Translations under genes and position numbers: made by a program | The notes under the pieces: model-generated | Database searches by the model: none | The model's input: the letters and a program-made list of their open reading frames with translations, nothing else | What the model was told of the DNA's origin: nothing | Shown here: positions 54,317 to 62,435 of the stretch, piece after piece | Layout: each line of letters opens with the position of its first letter | How positions within the stretch are numbered: position 1 is the stretch's first letter | Source: JAZKAR01 sp040389065 | GTDB taxonomy: Bacteria > Pseudomonadota > Gammaproteobacteria > Burkholderiales > Casimicrobiaceae | NCBI GenBank assembly: GCA_040389065.1 | Contig: JAZKAR010000016.1 | Coordinates: forward strand, 62,001-126,000 | Reading direction: 5' to 3' | Length of the DNA stretch: 64,000 nucleotides

Positions 54317-54892
54317 ATGTTTAAAAAAATTAAATATTGGGGAATGGGCCTTGCATTACTTTTAGGAGCCATGCAGGTTTATGCAGTAGAGTTTAATCAG
54401 GTTGTAACAGATCAAAGCAAATTAACATTTGTTTCAAAACAAATGGGTGTAGGTGTTGATGGTAAGTTTGGGAAGTTTAGTGCGAGTATTGCGTTTGACC
54501 CTGCGCATCTACAAACGGCTAAAGCGCAGCTGGATATCGTGATGAGCAGTATTGATGCAGGTTCTAATGAAGCGAATGATGAAGTTAAAGATAAAGAATG
54601 GTTTAATGTAAAAGCATTCCCAACGGCTAAGTTTGTTTCAACCGCGATTAAAGCGTTAGATAAAAATCGTTATGAAATAGCAGGAAATTTAACCATTAAA
54701 GGCAAAACCAAACCAGTAACAGCAACATTTACAATGGTTCCTCTGAATGCACAGCCCGCGACGGCACGTTTTGAAGGCGGGTTTGTTTTAAAGCGCAATG
54801 ATTTTGGTATCGGTGAAGGTAATTGGGCTGATCCTAGCGTTGTGGCGGACGAAGTACAAATTAAATTTAATTTAGTGGCTAAAGGTAAGTAG
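54317..54892 (+). CDS. YceI-family periplasmic lipid-binding protein
   Basis: This 191-residue protein has a signal peptide (KKIKYWGMGLALLLGAMQVYA, cleavage after about residue 24) and a YceI lipocalin-like barrel. The pattern SKLTFVSKQMGVGVDGKFGK, SIDAGSNEANDEVKDKEWFN and GNLTIKGKTKPV is characteristic. YceI proteins bind isoprenoid lipids in the periplasm. The AAAGGAA ribosome site lies before the ATG. It is preceded by the cytochrome b561 gene. Confidence 0.88.
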   Translation: MFKKIKYWGMGLALLLGAMQVYAVEFNQVVTDQSKLTFVSKQMGVGVDGKFGKFSASIAFDPAHLQTAKAQLDIVMSSIDAGSNEANDEVKDKEWFNVKAFPTAKFVSTAIKALDKNRYEIAGNLTIKGKTKPVTATFTMVPLNAQPATARFEGGFVLKRNDFGIGEGNWADPSVVADEVQIKFNLVAKGK

Positions 54893-54959
54893 ATAAGCAG
54901 TAATAGCTTGCTACCGAATCTTTGTAGTAAATAAAGGGTAAATGAAGGATTAAAAGTAT

Positions 54960-55163
54960 ATGCAAGTGCAGTTAAACGGTGAACCTCATGAGTTCACTAC
55001 TGTGCCTCCTACCTTAGCAAATTTAATTGCAAGCTTAGGGTTTACAGGTAAGCGTATTGCGGTAGAGCGAAATGGAGATATTGTTCCTAAAAGTCAGTAT
55101 CAGGTAACACAGTTAAATGAACATGATCGCCTAGAAGTGATTGTGGCAGTAGGGGGAGGCTAG
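54960..55163 (+). CDS. thiS: Thiamine sulfur-carrier protein ThiS
   Basis: This 67-residue ubiquitin-like protein ends in VAVGGG, the C-terminal glycine motif that becomes a thiocarboxylate. The NGEPHEF start and AVERNGDIVPKSQY segment match ThiS. ThiS gives sulfur to ThiG for the thiazole ring of thiamine. Its stop is one base before the GTG of thiG, so the pair is co-translated. No TPP riboswitch pattern is visible in the 67 bases upstream. Confidence 0.9.
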   Translation: MQVQLNGEPHEFTTVPPTLANLIASLGFTGKRIAVERNGDIVPKSQYQVTQLNEHDRLEVIVAVGGG

Positions 55164-55164
55164 C

Positions 55165-55968
55165 GTGGTAAAAGATAAGGCAGCAGAAGATCGTTTAGTA
55201 ATTGCGGGGCGCGAGTATAGATCGCGTTTATTGGTCGGTACTGGTAAGTATCGTGATTATGATGAAACACGCCGCGCAGTAGAAGCTTCAGGCGCTGAAA
55301 TTGTTACAGTGGCAATTCGCCGGCTTGATTTAAAAGCAGGCGAGCATCAACAGTTATTAGATATCTTACCGCCAGATCGTTATACATTATTGCCCAATAC
55401 CGCAGGCTGCTATTCGGCAGAAGAAGCCGTGCGTACTTTACGGCTGGCGCGAGAGCTATTAGATGATCACACATTAGTAAAATTAGAAGTATTGGGTGAT
55501 TCGCAAACGCTTTTCCCCAATATGCCAGAAACGTTGAAAGCGGCTGAAACTCTTGTAAAAGAAGGTTTTCAAGTCATGGTGTATTGTTCTGATGATCCTA
55601 TTCAAGCAAAGATGCTTGAGGATATTGGATGTATTGCTATTATGCCGTTGGCATCGTTGATAGGTTCAGGAATGGGTATTTTAAACCCTTGGAATCTTCG
55701 TTTGATTCTTGATCAATCTAAAGTGCCTGTATTGGTTGATGCAGGGGTTGGTACGGCGTCTGATGCTACGCTTTCAATGGAATTAGGTTGTGCCGGGGTA
55801 TTGATGAATACAGCGATTGCAAAGGCAGATAACCCTGTATTAATGGCAGAGGCGATGAAGTGGGGAGTAATTGCAGGCCGTCAGGCGTATTTGGCAGGCA
55901 GAATGCCACGTCGCTATTATGATGCGCAACCTAGTTCGCCTACACAGGGGATAAGCCCTTTGTTGTAA
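55165..55968 (+). CDS. thiG: Thiazole synthase ThiG
   Basis: This 267-residue TIM-barrel enzyme has SRLLVGTGKY near residues 20-29 and the Schiff-base Lys106 in LVKLEVLGD. The phosphate-binding glycine segments are GSGMGILNP and VDAGVGTASDA. It condenses deoxyxylulose phosphate, ThiS-thiocarboxylate and dehydroglycine into the thiazole phosphate. The start is GTG at 55165, immediately after thiS. Other thi genes are not in the window. Confidence 0.93.
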   Translation: MVKDKAAEDRLVIAGREYRSRLLVGTGKYRDYDETRRAVEASGAEIVTVAIRRLDLKAGEHQQLLDILPPDRYTLLPNTAGCYSAEEAVRTLRLARELLDDHTLVKLEVLGDSQTLFPNMPETLKAAETLVKEGFQVMVYCSDDPIQAKMLEDIGCIAIMPLASLIGSGMGILNPWNLRLILDQSKVPVLVDAGVGTASDATLSMELGCAGVLMNTAIAKADNPVLMAEAMKWGVIAGRQAYLAGRMPRRYYDAQPSSPTQGISPLL

Positions 55969-55988
55969 TGCAGAAAAAGGAGAACTTT

Positions 55989-56077
55989 GCATGTTTTCGT
56001 GTTAATTAAACATGCGACATGCAGACAATTGAGTAAGTAATGTGGGGAGCTGTTTTATTTTCCCCATTACTTACTCA
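55989..56077. terminator. Two hairpins between convergent thiG and nitroreductase genes
   Basis: GCATGTTT (55989-55996) pairs with AAACATGC (56008-56015). A stronger stem follows: TGAGTAAGTAATG plus GGGGA on the left (56030-56048) pairs with TCCCCATTACTTACTCA (56061-56077), with a 2-base bulge. The long stem lies between convergent genes and could stop transcription from both sides, although T runs after the stem are weak. Confidence 0.55.
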
Positions 56078-56100
56078 TAACGCGTGAATTAATATATTGC

Positions 56101-56706
56101 TTACTCAAAGCTATTCGAAATAACCACTTCACTTAGCGGTAGCTGGCCTCCGCGTTCACGTGCAGGCTGCGTACCTTTACCGATTGCCACAAACATAACA
56201 ATCGCATGATCTGATGGTAGATTAATCAGTTTACCAACGGCATCAAAATCAAAACCATCCATAGGGCACGATTCGTAGCCCATACTTTTGGCTGTTAGCA
56301 TAAGTGTTTGCGCTGCAATTCCGCATGAGCGGAATCCTTCATCACGCTGAGTTTGTTCTTTGCCCCTGTAATAACTATCAATGGCAGGAATCATAAAATT
56401 TTGCACGGGTTCGGGCGCATTTTTCCAATAGCGTTGTGGATTTTTTTCCCAAGCTTTCAGATCAGCACATAAAATAACAAGTATTGAAGCATCGGTAACT
56501 TGTGCTTGATCCCATGCTGCTGCGCGAATTTGCAGGCGTAATGCAGTATCGGTTACTACAACGAAGCGCCAATTTTGAATATTAAAGGCACTGGGTGATA
56601 GGATAGCAGTAGAAAAAAGCTGTTCAATTTCGCTCTCGGTAAAACGATGCGTAGGGTCAAACTGTTTAACGGCTCGGCGTTGTTGAATGGCTTCAAATGT
56701 ATTCAT
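56101..56706 (-). CDS. Nitroreductase-family flavoprotein
   Basis: This 201-residue FMN-dependent enzyme has QRRAVKQFDP near residues 9-18, the phosphate-binding start of nitroreductases. SPSAFNIQNWRFVVV follows near 37-51, and the C-terminal SYESCPMDGFD comes after the loop GIAAQTLMLTAKSM. It reduces quinones or nitro compounds with NAD(P)H. Family members in this size class include NfsB/DrgA-like enzymes. It is divergent from the YccF gene. Confidence 0.86.
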   Translation of the reverse strand: MNTFEAIQQRRAVKQFDPTHRFTESEIEQLFSTAILSPSAFNIQNWRFVVVTDTALRLQIRAAAWDQAQVTDASILVILCADLKAWEKNPQRYWKNAPEPVQNFMIPAIDSYYRGKEQTQRDEGFRSCGIAAQTLMLTAKSMGYESCPMDGFDFDAVGKLINLPSDHAIVMFVAIGKGTQPARERGGQLPLSEVVISNSFE

Positions 56707-56905
56707 GGCAAGTAGGGCCTTTCTAATCAGAAATAAGCAAATTGTGTGTTGAGTGCTTGGTTGTTTACGAGACGCTTAGGTACTATCAAGGAATATCATA
56801 TATTAGTTATCTAATCTGATAGTGCAGATTAGGCGCTTGAGGGGGTACTTTTTTAGTGTAAAGAGTATGATGACTAAACGCTAATCGTTTATCAAGGAGC
56901 ACATT

Positions 56906-57361
56906 ATGCGTTCAATCATGAATTTTCTTTGGTTTATATTGGGTGGTTTTTTAATGGGCTTGGCATGGTGGTTTTTTGGCGTGCTGGCTTTTATTTCTAT
57001 TATTGGTATTCCCTGGGCAAGAGCCTGTTTTGTAATGGGTCAGTTTACGTTTTTCCCCTTTGGGCAAGAGGCTGTCAGCCGTAAAGAGCTAACACATAGC
57101 GAAGATGTTGGAACCAGCCCCTTAGGTATGTTGGGTAATATTATTTGGTTTCTTTTTGCTGGAGTATGGTTAGCGATTGGGCATGTTACGTCTGCCATTG
57201 CATGCTTCGTGTCTATTATAGGTATTCCTTTTGGCATTCAGCATTTGAAATTAGCAGGCATTTCTCTTGCGCCCATTGGAAAAATGATTGTATCTAGCGA
57301 AGTAGCAGAAGCAGCACGACATGAAGCAGCAGATGTGACTGTAGCAGGGTTTCGTGGTTAG
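56906..57361 (+). CDS. YccF-family inner-membrane protein
   Basis: This 151-residue protein contains two copies of the YccF domain, each with a GIPW or GIPF turn (IISIIGIPWARACF near residues 29-42 and SIIGIPFGIQHLK near 97-109) between hydrophobic helices. It has three or four membrane segments. Family function is unknown. A good AAGGAG ribosome site precedes the ATG. The gene converges with the DUF3999 gene. Confidence 0.85.
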   Translation: MRSIMNFLWFILGGFLMGLAWWFFGVLAFISIIGIPWARACFVMGQFTFFPFGQEAVSRKELTHSEDVGTSPLGMLGNIIWFLFAGVWLAIGHVTSAIACFVSIIGIPFGIQHLKLAGISLAPIGKMIVSSEVAEAARHEAADVTVAGFRG

Positions 57362-57442
57362 TTATTAGCTGGTTTTATCAATGCTGCATAGTAACTGCTT
57401 GCTGCAAACGCATGCTCAAGGTTGAGCTGAGCCTAGGCAGCT

Positions 57443-58867
57443 TTAGGGTTTAGTCAATTTGATTAATTTCCATACCATCCCGCCAAGTATTAAAACTCCG
57501 GTGATCAATAAAGCCCATAGCAGAGGTTTAGACGATTTTTTTTCACTATCGTCATTATCAGAAAGAGGGGCTTGATAAGGGGTGGGCAATTTAATAGGCG
57601 CTAACATTGCTGGGGATGCTACCAAGGGTTGATCATCGCGATAGCCCGGTATTAATGTTTCAATGGGCAGAGTAGTGCTTTGTGAAGCATTCATGCCCCA
57701 TGCTAGGGTAAAGGGGCCTGTACCATTTTGCAAAAATACGAGCGTGTGAGGGGTGAACCCTATTCGTATTGCGGGTGGTATTTGAAATACATTGCCGCTG
57801 CGGGGGTCGGCTACTAAGCGTAGTTGGTTTTCTGCGGAGTGTTGTAACGAAATATCAGAGGAATGCACTTCGCCTTGAGGTGAGGTTAAACGAAACACAA
57901 TGCTTTTTTCTAAGGTTATCCAAACACCTTTTGAATGATGCTGACTTGATGAATCTGCTCGGTTGTACGTTTGAATACTGATAGGAGCCACTGTATTGGC
58001 TTGTGATAACTCAATTCGTAGTTGCTCAAGTGGCATAAAGCCTGGTAAATGATATTCGTATAATTGCTCTTGAGCGCGAGTTGGTAAAAAAGCATCAGAC
58101 CATATCAAAGCATTAAGCTGAGCCGTACTGTGTATTATTTGTGCGGAGATACCCTTGATAGCAGGTGCCTGCGTTGGGTCTTGCCATACTATGCGTAAAT
58201 ATTTTTCGCTATAGCCCTCCCAATCAACGGTGTTTTTCTCAATGCGTTGCCCGGCATGTTCTAAACGCACTAATTGAGCATCGCTTTTTAATGTACGCCA
58301 TTGTTGTAAGTCATTGCTGGTATCAATGGTAAATGCATGAAAAGGATTTTTTGATGGTTCCGCCTCTATGCGTAAACTGTGTACAGCTTCTTTGATTTGA
58401 CTCAGATCAACAACAACTCCTTTTATAACATGTCTATCTTTTTCGTTTGTAGATACGGTTGATTGGCGCAGTGAAATAAGGGTGCCATCGCTATTGCGTT
58501 GTACCTCCATTGAAAGATCATCAGAGGCATTGGCTAAAGAAGCGTGGATAGGGAAAAAAGGAACCTCCTGTTCTTTTTCGTGTAAAACTGCGGCAACAGG
58601 GCGGGGAGTTATCAAGGCATGAGGCACAATATTGCCTTGCCCGTTAAATATTCTGATATCGCTCAGATCACCATGCCGAATGCTTTGATAAACAGCCATA
58701 GGGATAGTGAGTTGATGAAACGGGCCTGTGCCTTTGAGATCAATAGCTGCTTGGTAAGCAAACGATTGAGGTTTGAGTAGTTGGGAAGAGTTACTGTCAG
58801 CATTAGCATGTGCTGAAAAGCACATGCATGTTAATAAACTTAATAATAGAAAACGTATCTTTTTCAT
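57443..58867 (-). CDS. DUF3999-family protein
   Basis: The open frame reaches 58924, but the ATG at 58867 opens a signal peptide (KKIRFLLLSLLTCMCFSAHA, cleaved near residue 24) and is the likely start. The product has about 474 residues. A large periplasmic beta-rich region is followed by a C-terminal membrane helix (LLWALLITGVLILGGMVWKL). This matches DUF3999 proteins. It starts 4 bases after the DUF2339 gene ends, so both are in one transcript. A short hairpin (AGCTG/CAGCT near 57425-57442) follows its stop. Function is unknown; the pair probably acts in the envelope. Confidence 0.78.
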   Translation of the reverse strand: MKKIRFLLLSLLTCMCFSAHANADSNSSQLLKPQSFAYQAAIDLKGTGPFHQLTIPMAVYQSIRHGDLSDIRIFNGQGNIVPHALITPRPVAAVLHEKEQEVPFFPIHASLANASDDLSMEVQRNSDGTLISLRQSTVSTNEKDRHVIKGVVVDLSQIKEAVHSLRIEAEPSKNPFHAFTIDTSNDLQQWRTLKSDAQLVRLEHAGQRIEKNTVDWEGYSEKYLRIVWQDPTQAPAIKGISAQIIHSTAQLNALIWSDAFLPTRAQEQLYEYHLPGFMPLEQLRIELSQANTVAPISIQTYNRADSSSQHHSKGVWITLEKSIVFRLTSPQGEVHSSDISLQHSAENQLRLVADPRSGNVFQIPPAIRIGFTPHTLVFLQNGTGPFTLAWGMNASQSTTLPIETLIPGYRDDQPLVASPAMLAPIKLPTPYQAPLSDNDDSEKKSSKPLLWALLITGVLILGGMVWKLIKLTKP

Positions 58868-58871
58868 GGAA

Positions 58872-61800
58872 TCATGACTCGTTACGGGTTGGTTTATCAG
58901 TCTGCTTAGGTGGCAATGGTGCAATATAACCTACAAATAATAAGAGTATGCCGACAACAATAAACGAAACAATACGTGCCAAACTACCTGTATTTGCTAA
59001 CTCAACCAGGAACAATTTAATAACAACGATTGCCATTAATCCTGCCCCTGTAATCCATACCCATCGTTTTTTATGGCGGTTCACAGAGACCATGGTTGCA
59101 ATAGCAACAATACTCCAAACAATCGATAACGAGGTTTGAACCAGGCTTGAATCTATTAGTGCAGATACATTCCAAGGTACCTCCCCCCAATGATGGCAAG
59201 TACGCAGAACGATACCTGTAATCATCGCAAGCGCGGTGCTTCCGGCAATCCCAATTGCTAATGGCTGATCATTTTCAAAAGAATCGCCTATACATACCGA
59301 CTTCCACCATACTGCGACACTTAATAAAACAGCCATATGGGCTATTTCTAAAGGATTCAACAAGGGAAAATAAGGCAGAGGGGAAGCATTGCCAGGGCTA
59401 ATACTATTGCTTAACCAAATCCAACCCAGCAGATAAAGAACAATAGGAAATGCTGCGACTTTTAAATAAGACGAGCGATAGTCACAAATAGGCCAGCACT
59501 TCTGCAAACGGGGGTGAATAACTGCCCATAAATAAGCGGTGGGTAAAATAATCCAACCTAGTAAGGGCCATGCGCTGTTTGAATCGCCCCATTGGGCAAA
59601 GTGCCAGCGTATTTCAGAGGCGCCGAGTGCTACGAATAACCATATACCAGCACTATGGCTAAGCTCTAAGTCGCCTTTTTGTAACCATGCAGATTGACAG
59701 CGTATTAACCAGCTATGTGTGAGTAAAGCTAAAGGCCAAACGAGTACTCCCCATCCTATTAAAAGGTGGCTACTGTTCCCAAATAGGTACTCTCTAAGCG
59801 CAAGTAAAATTAATACAGGTAAATACGCCAGAGTTGCCTGACCGATTTGTTTCCATCTTACATAAAGTGCCAAGGTACTCCAGCACCATGTTGTTGCAAG
59901 AATTATTAAGAGTAAATAAATGGATTGCATGAAGTGGTCAGGCACCACGCGCACAATTTCATGGTGCCATGTAAAACTCCACCATAAACCGCTCCATCCT
60001 AACGCTGCCCATCCTAAAAGGCGATTAACGGGGTGCTCACGCTCTGCGCGTTGCAATAAATAAGCGCCCAGGAACCCTGCTAAAGAAATGAATAAAGCTC
60101 CCCAAAATCCGCTATGTTGAAACGGTACAGATAGTATAGAAAGTTCAGTAATGTTTGGTTCTGATATTCTGCCAATAACAAATAATATTCCTGCCAATAT
60201 TTGGGCGCAGTAGCCCCAATATAGTAAGGCATGTTCAGGCAAACGAAAGGCGGCAAATACAATGCCTGAACCCATTAGCGCTAATGCAGGCGCTGCCCAT
60301 TCCATAGGCCATAATAAAAATGGCATAAGAGCAGCAAAAAATGCTCCTGCACGTGCTATATGGTGGGGTAAGGCTCGTTCAATCGCATGTAAATCAGATG
60401 GGTTAGCTTGGCGTATGAGCCAGAAGATCCAGCCTGAACCAATAGCAAGTAAAGCAGCGCCTAATAAAGACCCTTCAATGACTGTACTGCCATGCCCTGC
60501 ATGTAGATTAAAAACAAAAACGAGTAGCGATCCAATCCATAGTAATAACGCGAATAATCGTGCATGTACTTTTTGTTGCCGTATACCTAGCCAATACATT
60601 CCAGCAGCTTCTATTGCCCAGGCGGCAGATGTCCATTTTTCTTCTAACCCGAGGGGGATAGCAAGACTGCCAAATATTACCCCTAAAGCGATTAGTGTTT
60701 CTGTTAGTAAAATAGTGCGTCGACCGCTACGCTGAAATAATAAAAAGGCTAAGATAATATAGAAAAACCCAAAGCCTAAAGCGCTTAGTGCAGAACCAAT
60801 TTCTGTGGTTTTTACCAGTAAATATTGCCATGTAAAACTTGCAAAAGGCACTCCAAATACTAAGAGTCCATCAATATAGTTTGCGTTTGCTACGGCTTGT
60901 CGAAACTGCCCACTTAACGTTGGTTCATTAGATTCTGATGTTTCTGCCAGGGTGCGTCGTGCAAATAAGAACGTAATTAAAACATACACCACAAACATTA
61001 ATAGAACAAAAGGCTCAGTGGTGTTGTATAGCTCGGGTTGATAATGTTTAGCCGCCCAGGCGCTGCCTAGCATAAACGTACAGATGAAACCAATGGCATT
61101 GAGTAAGCGCCAAGCTTTAAACCATGCAATAGCAACGATTCCAAGATTGAGTAAGGTGAGATAGGAAAAGAATGCTACGTGATGCCCGCCTCCTGTAGAG
61201 GCAAGTACTGGGGTGGCGAATCCGCCTAGTGCAGCCGCTACGGCTAACGCCAACGCATCTTGAAGAATCGCCAACATAGCTGCAAAGATTGCAACGCTAA
61301 CTAATATCGAAAAACCAAAGGTTGGAGGAATAAGAGGGTGAAGCTTCATAGCAGCCAAGGTAGTTAAATACATTACTCCAATACCTGCACCCTGAAGAAT
61401 AAGCCCATAACGATCTTCTCGAGTGCGCCAGCGCCAACCAAAAACAAGTAATCCAATGCCTGTGGCGGCAACGGCTGCATAGCGAAGTTCAACAGGTAAT
61501 ACTGCATGCTCAGCTGCATACCGTAATAAAAAGGCTAGCCCCAGAAAAAGAATGACTACCCCAATTTTAACCATAGGGTTGCCGCCCATTATCCAGCGCT
61601 GCCATATGATGTTTAGCCAGCTAGGTTCTGTAGTCTCTATAGATTGAGATACCAATGGTTGTTTAGGAGTTTCTTTAGGCAGAACGGGATCAACAGCTTT
61701 GTGATCAATTTGATTGTTTGCTTCAGATGAAAAGTTCTCATGAGAAGATAAAGGAATAGGTACATGGATTTCTGCAAGCGTGTTAAATGTTTGCGCTCTG

Positions 61801-62210
61801 GTTGATTCTGAAGCGGAGGTAGAAGTAGGAGAAAGCTGTGGTGTAGAAAGGGGAATAGCAGAGGGCGGTGGTGGCGCAGGCGGTTGAACAGAAGCAGCGG
61901 GGGAGTGAGCAAAGGTGGTTTCGGCAGGCGCTAAGTTAAAGGCTTGTGATTCTAATGTACCTACTCGTTGCGTAAGCTGATCTATTTTTTTATGTAAAAG
62001 ATTAAACTGATGTTCAAGTTGTTGCTGAGCGCGTGCAAGTTCTTCTAATTGAGAGTGAGAGGGTGCATGTTGATGTGTTTGCCATAGTTTGAGCAGGTAG
62101 ACAATGAGCCACCCTATGAAGCTTAACCATAAAAAAACTCCCCAGGAGCTATAAAAAATGCCAAAGACAATACCAGCAATCATGCCTAACCAAGCCATTT
62201 TTCTCTCCAA
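58872..62210 (-). CDS. DUF2339-family large membrane protein
   Basis: This 1112-residue protein has two N-terminal helices and a coiled-coil stretch at about residues 50-85 (LEELARAQQQLEHQF...). A Pro/Ser-rich linker runs to about 200, followed by more than 20 transmembrane segments. The segment QRWIMGGNPMVKIGVVILFL near 207-226 is the DUF2339 start. It is translated just before the DUF3999 gene. Pairing of these families is recurrent in proteobacteria. Its function is not established. Repeat copy E lies upstream of its start. Confidence 0.82.
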   Translation of the reverse strand: MERKMAWLGMIAGIVFGIFYSSWGVFLWLSFIGWLIVYLLKLWQTHQHAPSHSQLEELARAQQQLEHQFNLLHKKIDQLTQRVGTLESQAFNLAPAETTFAHSPAASVQPPAPPPPSAIPLSTPQLSPTSTSASESTRAQTFNTLAEIHVPIPLSSHENFSSEANNQIDHKAVDPVLPKETPKQPLVSQSIETTEPSWLNIIWQRWIMGGNPMVKIGVVILFLGLAFLLRYAAEHAVLPVELRYAAVAATGIGLLVFGWRWRTREDRYGLILQGAGIGVMYLTTLAAMKLHPLIPPTFGFSILVSVAIFAAMLAILQDALALAVAAALGGFATPVLASTGGGHHVAFFSYLTLLNLGIVAIAWFKAWRLLNAIGFICTFMLGSAWAAKHYQPELYNTTEPFVLLMFVVYVLITFLFARRTLAETSESNEPTLSGQFRQAVANANYIDGLLVFGVPFASFTWQYLLVKTTEIGSALSALGFGFFYIILAFLLFQRSGRRTILLTETLIALGVIFGSLAIPLGLEEKWTSAAWAIEAAGMYWLGIRQQKVHARLFALLLWIGSLLVFVFNLHAGHGSTVIEGSLLGAALLAIGSGWIFWLIRQANPSDLHAIERALPHHIARAGAFFAALMPFLLWPMEWAAPALALMGSGIVFAAFRLPEHALLYWGYCAQILAGILFVIGRISEPNITELSILSVPFQHSGFWGALFISLAGFLGAYLLQRAEREHPVNRLLGWAALGWSGLWWSFTWHHEIVRVVPDHFMQSIYLLLIILATTWCWSTLALYVRWKQIGQATLAYLPVLILLALREYLFGNSSHLLIGWGVLVWPLALLTHSWLIRCQSAWLQKGDLELSHSAGIWLFVALGASEIRWHFAQWGDSNSAWPLLGWIILPTAYLWAVIHPRLQKCWPICDYRSSYLKVAAFPIVLYLLGWIWLSNSISPGNASPLPYFPLLNPLEIAHMAVLLSVAVWWKSVCIGDSFENDQPLAIGIAGSTALAMITGIVLRTCHHWGEVPWNVSALIDSSLVQTSLSIVWSIVAIATMVSVNRHKKRWVWITGAGLMAIVVIKLFLVELANTGSLARIVSFIVVGILLLFVGYIAPLPPKQTDKPTRNES

Positions 62211-62322
62211 AAGAGCGCTTTAAGTTTATGTATTAGTTATGTTCATAATGATCTGAAAAGTAAATAGTGCATGTTTTAGTTCTGGTGTATAAAAGATCAT
62301 TGCAGATCATGGTTAGATGATC

Positions 62323-62420
62323 TTAGAAGTTACGCAGTGGTGTTGTTTTATCAAGGCAGGGCATGCAGCACGCTCTATAAGAGGTGCTGCAAGTTGCCAA
62401 TACACTGAGTGCGTAACTTT
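62323..62420 (-). repeat. Palindromic intergenic repeat, copy E (inverted)
   Basis: A 98-base copy in the opposite orientation to A-D. Left end TTAGAAGTTACGCAGTGG pairs with right end CTGAGTGCGTAACTTTT. The core reads TATCAAGGCAGGGCATGC and GCAAGTTGCCAATAC, the reverse complement of the core of copies A and B. It lies between the kup stop and the DUF2339 start. Confidence 0.75.
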
Positions 62421-62435
62421 TCAATCTGCTAAGCA

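Noticed and set aside
54893..54959. TPP riboswitch before thiS
   Set aside because: Only 67 bases are available and the conserved CTGAGA and ACCTGAT elements are absent.
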